From positions 47,463,866-47,527,865 of the forward strand of contig CM019717.1 in NCBI GenBank assembly GCA_009760885.1: a DNA stretch of 64,000 nucleotides. The letters are read 5' to 3'. The notes under the pieces were generated by a model. That model was given only the letters and a program-made list of their open reading frames with translations, was not told the DNA's origin and searched no databases. Within the stretch, counting starts at the first letter, position 1. Each line of letters begins with the position of its first letter. This document shows positions 1 through 9,973 of the stretch, piece after piece. The DNA is from Achatina immaculata. Taxonomy: Eukaryota > Mollusca > Gastropoda > Stylommatophora > Achatinidae. The translations under genes were made by a program, and so were the position numbers.

Positions 1-330
1 CATGAGACTGGTTGTTGTTCAGTCATCTGTCTTATTTCTGCATTGTTCTTGAATTCGTTCCACTTGATGCCGAGTATTTTCCTTAGGCATTTGTTTTCAA
101 AAGAGTCTAATTTCTTTTCTATTTCTTTAGTTGTTTTCCAGCTTTCGCATGCATAAATGAGGGTGGATATTACATTTGAATTGAATAGTCTTAACTTGGT
201 TTTTGTGCTTATAACTTTTGAATTCCATATGTTCTCAAGATTCTTGAAGATTAATGCTGCTTTTGCAATTATAATTCTAACTTCCTTTCTGGTGCCACCA
301 TCCTGGTCTAAGCAGCTGCCAAGGTATGCC
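1..330 (-). mobile_element. RTE-like LINE fragment (family B), reverse transcriptase C-terminal region
   Basis: Read on the minus strand, this encodes the region just after the polymerase core of an endonuclease/reverse-transcriptase LINE. It starts with YLGS followed by DGGTRKEV, continues with KNLENIW, then the conserved block NSNVISTLIYACESWKTT and FENKCLRKILGIKWNEF. These blocks are typical of the C-terminal part of RTE-type polyproteins. The fragment runs off the left edge of the window, so its 3' end is not visible. A second copy of the same family lies at about 5480-5935 and repeats the EQQPVSW segment. No polymerase catalytic motif survives here, so the copy cannot be active. Confidence 0.8.
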
Positions 331-336
331 ATGTAT

Positions 337-488
337 ACAATAATGAAAAGCACTAGACAGTCAGTGTTTTCTGATGTATTAAATGTACAATAATGAAAAG
401 CACTAGACGGTGTTTTTAGATGTATTAAGATATACAATAAAGAAAAGAACTAGAACTAGACAGTCAGTGTTTTTAGATGTATTCAATG
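337..488. repeat. Short tandem repeat, about 50-bp unit, 3 copies
   Basis: Three imperfect copies of a unit containing ACAATAATGAAAAGCACTAG followed by ACAGTCAGTGTTTT and GATGTATTAA. The middle copy is shortened and the third has a duplicated AACTAG. It begins immediately after the LINE fragment at the left edge and has no coding content. Confidence 0.75.
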
Positions 489-845
489 GCATAACAGTTT
501 TCTGCAGATCATTCGAAATAAAGAACTCAAAGCAGTCAGATGAAAGGAATACAGATGGATGAATATCGTGGGCAGACTGGAGACTATACTTTCAAGATGC
601 CATCAAAGAGCGACAGAAGGACACGGGAAATCAACTGCATCCAGCTTTCAATGTTGAAACAGGTCCGACGAGGTTGTTTCCTGTTAAGGGGGTTCACTGG
701 CCCTTTTTTCTGTATTCTTATTAATAACAGTATTCAGGAAGTAACTGACTGCAGGGCCTCATCTGGCTCTGTAGAGAGGCACAGGATAGCGATGATGGAT
801 TATAGACATGTCTGATGTGTTGTATGCCGGAATCGTTTATATATA
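489..845. other. No recognisable gene
   Basis: An open frame at 540-815 encodes 91 residues, but it has no domain, no compositional signature and no splice context that I recognise. I treat it as chance. Confidence 0.5.
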
Positions 846-1075
846 CCGTATTTCCTTGATTAAACGCCGGGTCTAAAACAGTCGCCTGCCTAAACGCCGG
901 GTTTGAAATAAATGCCGGGTCAGTACATTATTTCTCTCTTCCTATGGACAGAGAACGGTATAGGCTAATACCGATGCTGCAAAACCGTAATAAAACTGGC
1001 ATTTTGCGAATAAACGCCTGCCTTGACTAGAAGCATCTAATAAAACGTCAAAACAGTTTTGCGAATGAACGCACT
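846..1075. repeat. Dispersed CCGTATTTCC / AAACGCCGGG repeat
   Basis: The stretch opens with ATACCGTATTTCCTTGATTA and contains several degenerate copies of TAAACGCCGGGT (near 864, 893 and 908) and related TAAACGCCTGCC and GAATGAACGCAC motifs (near 1010-1070). The pattern looks like an old interspersed repeat with internal short repeats. I see no terminal inverted repeat and no open frame. Confidence 0.45.
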
Positions 1076-3109
1076 TTCTCGCATTCCCCACTGCATGGCA
1101 TGTCACTCGCAGACGTTCGTAGCAAAATGGTGGATCATAAATAAAATCCCACAAATGTGTTGATATATAGCTAGAACTTTTAGTCATTCTAATTGCTGGG
1201 TTTCTTTTTTTTTTCCCCAGTATACAATGTATTATCACTTTCCATGATCCATTTTAGAATAGTTACTTCAGTTTTCACGTACTATACGTCGCATGTGTTT
1301 ACTTGGTTCACAAATAATAATTTCTTGTCTAAATTTAATCCGCTATGATCTTCCATGTTCTTCCAGATGCGATGCTGAAACTGGGTATTTTGGTGATCAG
1401 ATAAATGATGGAAGTATGATAGCCCAGAATCTGCTGCGGTAGATACTAACCACTATAGCATTAGTTGTGCGGCTTTTTTGCCCGCATATTACCTATTTAC
1501 ACAACGATACTGTGCACTGTAGTCATGCAGGCTGAGGCGTTTTGTCCGCTTTATCTGTGAATGCGCAAAAATGGAGGAGAGAAAGCCTCTCGGTTGCCAG
1601 ACAGCGAGCTCTGACTGCCTCCACTAGCACTCTTCGTCTCCGTCGATCGTCGGCTGTGAGCAAACATTTAGCTAATATACTGTTCAATCTGTCAGCGTGA
1701 TTGTCGGCTAGATCCCCTTGCAGTGGTTATTTTCCCGTAAAACACCGAAGTCGTATTCGTTTCTAGTCTTATTTATGCCAGCTAGTGAGTTGACCCCCCA
1801 CCCCTTCCACCAAATCAGAAATTTCCCCCCTCTCTTTCTATGTTTTTAATACGAGGTCTAACGTGACGCGGTTACTAAGGTGGAGCTGTTCCACCAGCGT
1901 TGATTGCAGGCCTGGTCTAAAGCGCTCTTCTTCAGTGGAAAGCTCTGTATGCTTCACGATCAACAAAGATAACGCTTCAATTCCTCGTGATAAATGCTAT
2001 CTTGAGTACAGCATGTTTTGCTCAATTTATCTGCGCGAAAATACATTAAAATTGTTAATGCCTTCCCTCGGCCCGTTGCTGTGAGAAAGGACAGCTTTCT
2101 TTTGTTAATTTAAATTTTATAGCGGGGAGAAAGCGAGCTCTCTTCCTCTGGGAAAAAAGAAAAAGGGTGTTAAGCGAACGTCATATGTCAAATCTGATCT
2201 TGAGGAAGGCTGGGAACGGAAAATAGGACTGTGATCAAAAGTAATTCTTCCCTCTGGCTAATCTTACGTGATGTGAATACTGTACAGTTTTCGTGACTTA
2301 ATTCGTTTACACAAAGTAACTTGATAACAAAAAATATCTGAACCCCCCCATTTTCCCCTTTGCATTCTCTAATCCTTTCATCAGTGGAATCCAGTGATAA
2401 GTTAATACTGCGAATTCTGACACAGGATTATGTAAATCTTTACTAATCTTAAGCATAAAAGTCTTGTCTGCTTGCCTTTATTTTATACGTCGAGTTTGAA
2501 TCGTGCTTTACATATTTAGAACATAATTTAAGATCAATAGGCAGAACTTTTCTTTTATGACCTTGTTCAGTGGCCGAGCAGAGAGTTCGCTCAGAAATGT
2601 CAGCAGGAGAACAGTGTTCAAGACCAGACGTCTCTTCCATGCAACATTCACAACAGCCTGAAGAACGAATGTTGACTGAAGCCGTTTTCTGGCCTGAAGA
2701 CTGCGGACGCGAGATTCGGCCTAGCTGTAGAAATGTGTACTGGACACGTCAGTGCTAGGGAAGATAGTCCCCATTGGAGAAGATTATCTTCATGTAGGCG
2801 AAGCACTTCAGGCTGCCCTGCACTCACGGCTGCCACTTAACTTCTTTGTTGTTCGTTCGGACATCGACATCAACATCTGTCACACATGCGACAGTTCGCC
2901 CCATGTTTGCAGCTGGCTGGGGACTGCCCAGGTTACTGTGTAGGTTGTGTAGATGGCAAATTGTGAAGGATGTGATGTGCTGTCCGTTGCTATTTGTCGC
3001 ACGTACACATATATCTTATAGTTAGCAGGCAAAAAAAAAAATGTTAAAGTGCTTTCATGAAAGCAGTTAGGACAGATTCATACCTTCCTCCAGTCTCCTC
3101 CATCTATAG
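1076..3109. other. No recognisable gene (2 kb)
   Basis: Unique-looking sequence with short homopolymer runs. Open frames here are at most about 75 codons and match nothing I recognise. A run of A at about 3032-3042 and a GA tract just inside the next element are the only simple features. Confidence 0.5.
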
Positions 3110-3467
3110 CAGTGGTTCTAAACCCATGGGCCGTGACAAGGAGTATTGTAGATCGCTCTAAAGTCTCAAAGCAGCAACAAAGAGAGAGAGAGAGAGAGAG
3201 AGAGAAAAGTAGATACAATAAAAAATTATTTCGCATTTTTCACGCAATGCATAGGGGCAGACTGCCGCATACAGGTCGCTTTATTAGTAAATGAAAAGAA
3301 TGTTGGTGTAGCAATGAATATGAAGTTAAACATGTAGAGAAAATATTACATAATAATTTATTAAATTAGATTTATACCTTGCAAATATAAAGCACTTTAT
3401 TAGTGGGCCGCAAAAATGCTTGACTTTTAATTGTGGGCCGTGCAACAAAAGGGTTTGAGAACCGCTG
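3110..3467. mobile_element. hAT-type MITE with 8-bp target-site duplication
   Basis: The left end reads CAGTGGTTCTAAACCCATGG and the right end, on the other strand, reads CAGCGGTTCTCAAACC. Both ends also carry the block GGGCCGTG. These terminal inverted repeats have the CAG(T/C)GGTTCTCAAAC form seen in hAT elements. They are flanked directly by ATCTATAG (3102-3109) and ATCTATAT (3468-3475), an 8-bp target-site duplication with one mismatch, which is the hAT length. The element is 358 bp, has no transposase frame and contains an internal GA run at 3181-3204. It is therefore a non-autonomous MITE. Confidence 0.85.
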
Positions 3468-3475
3468 ATCTATAT

Positions 3476-4291
3476 GATGATCTCGGGAAGATACACGAAC
3501 TCTGAATCTGAAGCACTAGATTTATCTGAAAAAGAACAAGAACAAGAACAACAACAACAATAACAACAACAAATAAGAAAAAGAAGAAGAAGAGGAAGAA
3601 AAGAAGAAGAAGACCTTTGACACAACATGGTGGAAGTTACTGAGATGTCAGGGATGGGAAATAAAATTAACTTTGTTTATTCTTCTTTTTTATTATCATT
3701 ATCATCATCATCGTTATCATCATCACAGGTCGAAGAACAAAGCGGTTTCTTATGACTTTTTGAACATACATTATTTCCTTCTGCCAAAATGAGGGCTCAG
3801 ATTATGCTTAAGAACGATATCCAACATCTGATGAACATTTCTAAATCAAACAACACAGCCTTTGTATTTTACCGGAAAATGACATAACTTCTAATTTCAC
3901 ACCAAAAAAAACATGCGGAACAAAACCACACGATCGCGTTTATTTTGATTTTTATTTTTCTAAAACATACATACCATCAAGTAAGGAATAATATAGTTAC
4001 AGCAATCGCTCACAAACTTTCTTGGGTTATCGCCCCTTTGACTCATAGACCACAATCTCTAGCAATCCTAACGCCCCAGAGGGGGGCGGTATCATTGAGT
4101 CTGGGAAACACTGCGTTAAAGAGGGTGTTACTATACACACGTGAATCTTGCTTTTAGTATTGTGAATAATGTTATTGTTAATGACTGTCTGTAAAGAGTT
4201 ATGATGATGATGATGATAACGACGACAGGCTTTGTATTTTCTTCTCCACCCCACACCCTCGTATAATAATCGTATATAGAAATCTCGCGGC
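3476..4291. other. Simple-sequence and unique DNA, no gene
   Basis: Contains AAC/AAG-rich tracts (about 3535-3620) and a CAT/ATC tract (about 3690-3728). The rest is AT-rich with no supported coding region. Confidence 0.5.
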
Positions 4292-4523
4292 ACAACGAGT
4301 AATGCTAAATCTGTTGACTCCATTCTTAACTGTACAACGAGTAATGCTAAATCTATTGACTCCATTCTTAACTGTATAACGAGTAATGCTAAATCTATTG
4401 ACTCCATTCTAACTGTATAACGAGTAATGCTAAATCTATTGACTCCATTCTTAACTGTATAACGAGTAATGCTAAATCTATTGACTCCATTCTTAACTGT
4501 ACAACGAGTAATGCTAATCTATT
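4292..4523. repeat. 42-bp minisatellite, about 5.5 copies (first locus)
   Basis: The unit contains AACGAGTAATGCTAAATCTA followed by TTGACTCCATTCTTAACTGT. Copies differ by single substitutions and one-base indels. The same unit recurs at 9869-9973 in this window. The 126-codon minus-strand frame across it is a product of the periodicity. Confidence 0.9.
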
Positions 4524-4991
4524 ACACAAAAATTCATTTTAATGTGGAACTTGATGTCGTTGTGCGACAAACATTCAGACGATGAGGGAAAAAAAAAGCT
4601 ACCTCAATAAAGCAGTACCAGGTAGTATTCCGACTATTTTTGGTCGCTTGTAATTCATATCAAAGATCCTAAACTTGAGACGGCGATTGGTGCTGGCAGC
4701 TTTCTCTAGGGGTATGCGCTAAACATACTTCAGGACCTCCCACGTTTGACATCGGTCGTTGACAAACTTCGGACCTATCCAAGCTCGGATAAGCTAGAAG
4801 TTGTCTTTTAGAAGAATAATATTCATTTTTTGTGTGTATTTTTTTTTCTTTATTTGAAATGATTGGTTATTTACTTTCGCAAGTGTCGTGTTTACATTTC
4901 TTGAGCAAATATTAAAAAAAAAAAAAAGAAAAACTCGAGAAACATAAATAAATGTTTAAACAATTTATTAAGTGTATAGGCAGACAAAACG
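4524..4991. other. No recognisable gene
   Basis: AT-rich single-copy-looking sequence with an A-rich run at 4913-4932. No supported feature. Confidence 0.5.
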
Positions 4992-4997
4992 GACCAG

Positions 4998-5262
4998 AGT
5001 ATGTATGTATGTATGTATGTATGTATGTATGTATGGGTTATGTATGTATGTATGTATGTATGGGTTATGTATGTATGTATGTATGGATGGATGGATGTAT
5101 GTATGGGTTATGTGTGCATGTATGTATGTATGGATGGATGGATGTATGTATGTATGGGTTATGTATGCATGTATGTATGTATGTATGTATGTATGTATGT
5201 ATGTATGACTAAATGGATGGATGGATGGATGAATGGATGGATGGATGGATGGATGGATGGAA
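4998..5262. repeat. TATG / GGAT compound microsatellite
   Basis: An array of TATG units interrupted by GGGT and switching to GGAT at several points, ending in a GGAT-rich block. Open frames in all phases across it, such as repeats of MYVC, are artefacts of the 4-bp period. Confidence 0.95.
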
Positions 5263-5479
5263 TTTAAAAAAAACAGACGGACTAGCATTGCCTTTCTTAC
5301 CGTCGTCTGATCACCCGTAGCTGCGAACTAGGCTCCTGTATAGCAGAAACCGTCGTTAGAACCGTCGTAAGATGAGAAACTTACTGGACAGAAAACTTTC
5401 TACGGTGGTTTTATTCAACTCTTTCACTACCAAGAACAAAAATTTCAAGGCCACACAAAGAGTTTATAATAAACACTGT

Positions 5480-5935
5480 TGGTATGTTTTCTTATATCTT
5501 ACATCCTTCCCGTGCCGTTAAGCGTCACATAGGGCTAGTTTTTTGTTCGCCAAGTTTTCCTGCTTTCGGCGAGCTTTTCAACCTCATCAAGGGATGATAT
5601 GCCTATTAATTTGGCCTCTCTTAACAATGTCCTCTCTAGAGTATCACGTAGTCGACATCTTCGGCCTGTTGTGTCCCACTTGATAGCTTGTTTTGGGATT
5701 CTCTGATTTTCTTCTCATCACGTGACCAACATATGTCCATTTCCTTTTCCTGACCACCCATGAGACTGGTTGTTGTTCAGTCACCTGTCTTATCTCTGTT
5801 CTTGAATTCGTTCCACTTGATGCCAAGTATTTTCCTTAGGCATTTGTTTTCAAAAGAGTCTAATTTGTTGGCTATTTCTTCAGTTTTTTTCCACCTTTCA
5901 CATGCATAAGTGAGGCCGGATATTGCATTTAGTAT
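5480..5935 (-). mobile_element. RTE-like LINE 3' end (family B)
   Basis: On the minus strand this encodes the polyprotein C-terminus. The identifiable order is the FENKCLRK region (about 5850), then the EQQPVSW block, then RKRKWTYVGHVMRR (about 5720-5760), the W/Y-x-GH-x-x-RM-like block of RTE polyproteins, and then the 3' untranslated part. The 3' part (5490-5560, with CATCCTTCCCGTGCCGTTAA) is repeated at 24724-24785. Stops and frame changes break the frame. It is 5'-truncated within the post-polymerase region. Confidence 0.8.
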
Positions 5936-7019
5936 AGTATTTAATTCAATATTTGATTAACAAAAATAAACAACAAAACTAAAAAGATTTTTTTAACTTC
6001 ACAAAGCCATTTAGACAGTTCATGGGAGTGAAAGAGTTAATATCCGGCGCAGTTTCATCAGAAAGTTCCATAACCATTCACCGCAACGGAGATACAACAG
6101 TCAAATCCAATCTACAGTATCATTCACTCCATACCAGCGTCTGTGGTTTAGTGACAAGGGTATGAGGTATTTAGCAGACTAAACGATTTGTTATTTGATA
6201 ATTTAAACCCTGCAATGTATTTCCTTAACAACTTAATATTTACACAGCAATACATCTAATGCATATACTTAACTCCAAATATTAGTCTAAGGTCTAGACC
6301 TTTCGGTAATCAATTTTATAAGCAAATATTAAACTGGTCAAATGTATATACAAATTAGCTTAACGCAAAAAGCCAGACTGTGCTGTAGGGATCATATATA
6401 ACGCAGATTTTTATCAATTTCTCCCGGCAGACAAACGCTTGGCTAGACTATTCAAAAAGCCTCCAACCACGAGAACCAAAATAAGTCTGTCATCCAACCA
6501 CCGAAGCACTTGAATTCCTCCATTTACTTTTCATGACACGCAAAAACTGTATGCATTTCAAGTCCTTAAACCGTAAACTACCATCTTGAACTTACTTCTT
6601 TCGCGTAAAGTAAGGGAAATAATTAACTGCTGGGCATGAATAAATGTGAGTGCGAGTTTGGGCCTTAACGAGATTTGTTTTGACTTTTATTGTGTTAGTA
6701 CTGTTTTGTTTTGTTTTTTTTCCTTAACCCATATAACCAATATTTGTGAGTTTTGATATTCCACAGTGTCAAAATGGAAACAGTTCCATTAAAACGGCTT
6801 GTAGTGGTTAGATATGAGAGCTATACCCATTTGAGTCATGCGTCTTAGCTTTCCGAATGTCACCCACCAAAGAATTTGGCGTCAAGTTTGGCAGACAGTT
6901 CTGATTGTTGTCTTGGAGCGGAAGGTGCAGAAAAATGCTTGACTGATTAAAATTTATCTGTCATTGGATAGCTCATATTGGCATTTTTCTTTTAGTAGAC
7001 GGTTTCTTCTTATCTGTCT
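5936..7019. other. No recognisable gene (1.1 kb)
   Basis: AT-rich sequence with no conserved frame, no tandem repeat and no similarity to the other repeats in the window that I could see by eye. Confidence 0.5.
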
Positions 7020-7300
7020 GCTTATGCCACTGGCGTCGCAGGGAGTTTCAGACGTCGGTATAGAGGAAGGTGAGAGATCTGGGTAGCTGCCATGTTATGT
7101 TTCCTCAGTGTGTCCTTCACCCGTTCTATCTGTCCACATTTTCTTGGTCCTCGCGTCCTATATACAAATGTTTTAGAGTTGAATGCACGTGCAGATGGTT
7201 GTTTTAGATTCATGTGTATCAGATGCCCGAACCACTGAGCTCTCTGATTTTCCACGTAGTCCTTGACATGGTGTTTTTCGGACCATTTACCGGATTATTG
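7020..7300 (-). mobile_element. LINE C-terminal fragment (family D)
   Basis: The minus strand encodes AQWFGHLIHM, then residues rich in R/K/P, then RVKDTLRKHNM and YRRLKLPATP. This is the C-terminal tail of an endonuclease/reverse-transcriptase LINE, in which the WFGH block is followed by a basic GRP-like segment and a short tail. A diverged relative at 52290-52780 carries KWFGHII. No polymerase domain remains. Confidence 0.75.
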
Positions 7301-7884
7301 AAGGCAGTTCCGAAGTAGGTAAATGTGGAGCTTGTGGGGATCGTCTTGGTGGACAGTTTCTCTCACGACCACCTCTATCAACAGTGAATTTACTTCATCG
7401 GTTAGGGTAACCTCGAGCAATGTTATATATGTTGCCACGTCTCCTGTCCTTGTCTCTTTTGTCTTTAGTTTTGACTCTCGTTTCCACTTTAGATAATGAT
7501 ACACCACTACCCAAAGACGGATACAAGATACAAAATATAAAACACGGAGTAAGCGAGACATTCAGAAACAAGTCAGGAAGGAGTCACTTCATACACCATA
7601 TCAAAATAAAGAAATTCACTGCAGTGCAGGATAGTCCACAGTTGGAAAAGACCCAACACTGACTTCACTTGCATTTGTATGGGGTGGCATAACAAGCATG
7701 AACAACCAGACAGACGCACAAAGGAAATCTTATGCTACCAAGTACATACAGGAAAACTTCCCAAATAGACATGACAATAATGACGGGTCTCTTGCCATTG
7801 CAAAAGAAAACTGTCGAGGGGGAGTCCTCTTAGTATTAAACGTAATTTCCGGCAACAACAGAGCAGAGACAGAGGCCCTACTTC
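7301..7884. other. No recognisable gene
   Basis: Overlapping frames at 7420-7662 and 7698-7880 have no recognisable domain. The second may be a remnant of a mobile element, because it ends at the AAG-type tail of the next LINE, but I cannot assign it. Confidence 0.4.
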
Positions 7885-8480
7885 TTCTTCTTCTGCGTTC
7901 AAGGTTGTTGGTCACATCAGATCCTGATCCCTGTCGACATGGCAAAACTCACAGTCGTGTCAAGATCCTGATAGGAGCCCCAAAGCTTTTGCCCCAAGCT
8001 TGTGTCCTCTGGCTAAGTTTCTCGTCTCAGGTCCGCATGATTTGAAGGATATGTTCTGGAGTCTGGACTCCACTGCCACTCGTCTGTGTGAGACATTTTG
8101 AATCGATGTAGGTGGCTCAGTAGTCTGCAGTGGCTTGTCCGTAGGCGAAAGAGGATGGTTTGCTGATGTTTTTGTAGTTGGTGTATTGCATCTGGTTCGC
8201 TGTTGCATTTCAGTTGTTTCTTCCATTATGATCTGCACTGGTAACAGATTATGGTTTTCACCTCTTGATAGTTTACTTGATGATTTGTTTGATCTTGATT
8301 GCTGCCAGCTTTGGATAGAGTGTCAGCTATTTAATTGCCAGCTATTCCACAGTGGGATGGTACCCATTGTAGGGCCATAGTTATTGACAGTGTAAGGTGC
8401 TTCAGTTCTGTTGTGATTTCCTGTATGTTTGACTCTAGGTTGTTTGTTGGTTTTAGTGGTTCCACAGAGACCCTAAAAAC
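7885..8480 (-). mobile_element. RNase H-bearing LINE, 3' end (family E relative)
   Basis: On the minus strand the fragment encodes LQWVPSHCGIAGN, then a stop and IADTLSKAG. This is the last conserved block of the RNase H domain found at the C-terminus of I/jockey-superfamily LINEs. Downstream come LFRLRTSHCRLLSHLHRFKM and a cysteine/histidine-rich segment near SHTDEC. It ends in a short AAG-type tail at about 7885-7897. Frameshifts and stops show it is dead. Its 5' end abuts another RNase H LINE on the opposite strand near 8460-8480. Confidence 0.8.
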
Positions 8481-8759
8481 TGCAGCAGAAGCCCTGCTAT
8501 CAGAAGAAAGAGTTAAAGAAAATGTAATGTTCCTGGCTGATATAGTGCCAGTAATTACTTCATTCAAGAGTCACAAAGATGGAACCTTCAACTATCTGCG
8601 AACAACAATATAACAGATATGTAATCTTTTCTCAAGAGTGGATACAGCGAATTCAATCTCATTGAGGTATACCTGGTAACAAAACAGCTGACATACTAGC
8701 AAAAGAAGGTGGCAGATTACCACATACAATTATGACATATGAGGAAGCTAAATCTGTGA
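8460..8759 (+). mobile_element. RNase H LINE (family E), 5' part of a copy split by a SINE
   Basis: The plus strand encodes KTAAEALLSEE, then VMFLADIVPVI (the position of the second aspartate of RNase H in LxDx form), then an ISL/GIPGN-like block with IADILAKEG at about 8690-8705, and MTYEEAKSV. The reading frame is interrupted at 8760 by a complete SINE insertion and resumes at 9084. Several frameshifts are present. Confidence 0.75.
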
Positions 8760-9083
8760 CTTGTACTAGTACGAACTCCCTGTAACTGCGAGCTGTTGTT
8801 CTTTGCAGCCGATGCTGTAGAGATGTTGAGACACAGCATCGTAGCGGCGTTGGAGCGGGTTATGGCAGCTACTTTTTCAGTCCCCGAGTACAGCTAAAAA
8901 GCAGGGGGGGGGGGTGTGCAATGGTATGCAGACTCCACCACTATGGGGACTATGGCGATCCCTGTCCCGTTAGCCAGGCTAGGCCTGTTTCTGGGGGTAC
9001 CACGGAGAGGTGGGACAGGGTCTTGATCAGCTATGGGTCGCTGATTACTTTATCGGGCGCCTTCACCCCCTCTAAATCTGTGA
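8748..9083 (+). mobile_element. SINE S copy with perfect 12-bp target-site duplications
   Basis: The element proper is 8760-9071 (312 bp). It is flanked by CTAAATCTGTGA at 8748-8759 and again at 9072-9083, a perfect target-site duplication. It starts CTTGTACTAGTACG, runs through TGTTCTTTGCAGCCGATGC and GGGTTATGGCAGCTAC, then the central module with CAGACTCCACCACTATGGGG, then TAGCCAGGCTAGGCCTG and GGGACAGGGTCTTGATCAGC. It ends TTCACCCCCT. The same order of blocks is seen in several other copies in the window. It lacks the tRNA-like head seen at 29706-29776. It has no coding capacity. Confidence 0.9.
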
Positions 9084-9445
9084 GAAAATAACATTCAAGA
9101 ACATCATGGCCACCAGAACAAATGAAGCTGACTACCAACTCGGCAAGTGATCATTTCTCAGTTCAGCACCGATCACAGCAGACTTTCAACTTTTCAACAA
9201 GTTAAAGATTACCCCATACAACATGTGGCACATGTGGCACTGGTAAGATGACGGGAGAACATATTCTGCAGTAGTGGCCAACATACGAGATGCAGAAAAC
9301 AAAACAGATGTGGCCAAAACCTGTATCAGTTCAAGAGAAGCTCTGTGGGGATGTAGACCAACTCCAGCTAATCACCAATTACTTTAAAAGTATACACGTC
9401 GACGTCTAAGAATGATAGAAGAAGAAGCACATTTCTTCTTCTTCT
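9084..9445 (+). mobile_element. RNase H LINE (family E), 3' part after the SINE
   Basis: Continues the LINE interrupted at 8760. It encodes the region downstream of RNase H, including a degenerate zinc-knuckle-like segment near CGTCGTGKMTGEHIL (about 9230-9265) and the ending that contains TACTTTAAAAGTATACACGT (about 9380-9400), then a short GAA tail. The ending matches the minus-strand copy at 18510-18975, so both belong to one family. Confidence 0.75.
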
Positions 9446-9655
9446 CATCCTTCACTTTCTCTCTCTCTCTCTTCTATCTCTCTCTCTCTATCTCTCTCTC
9501 TCTCTCTATATATCTATCTATCTCTATCTCTCTTTATCTCTCTCTATGTCTCTCTATCTCTCTCTCCTCTATCTCTCTCCTCTATCTCTCTCTCTATCTC
9601 TCTCTCTATCTCTTTCTCTGTCTGTCTGTCTCTCTCTCTCTCTATCTCTCTCAAT
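9445..9655. repeat. CT / CTAT microsatellite
   Basis: A 210-bp pyrimidine-rich array of CT with interspersed CTAT and TGTC units, directly after the LINE tail. The 121-codon frame over it is low-complexity artefact. Confidence 0.95.
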
Positions 9656-9868
9656 ATTATAATTACTCAGACTGCATGGTCATCATTGCGTGTCAAGTCC
9701 TCACTGAAGTATGGCTGAATTCGATCACTGTTGCGTCTTTTCACACTCTGAGCCAGCTGCCGTATAAGCTGAAGTAACACAATGTCAGCAACAATTCAAA
9801 CAGCATCATTGTCTTGTTCTTGTGCCTTCGATTTGTTCCAAGATTTTTACTTCCCAGAATCTGAACGT

Positions 9869-9973
9869 ACAGTAAATAATGCTAAATCTGTTTACTCCTT
9901 TCTGACTGTACAACGAGTAATGCTAAATCTATTGACTCTATTCTGACTGTACAACGAACAATGCTAAATCTAC
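9869..9973. repeat. 42-bp minisatellite, about 2.5 copies (second locus)
   Basis: Carries the same unit as 4292-4523, including CAACGAGTAATGCTAAATCT and TGACT(C/G)TATTCTGACTGTA variants. A more decayed piece (AACAAGTAATGATAAATG) is at about 10069-10086. Confidence 0.85.

Noticed and set aside
3110..3467. 60-codon frame inside the MITE
   Set aside because: Low-complexity RE repeats from a GA run. No transposase similarity.
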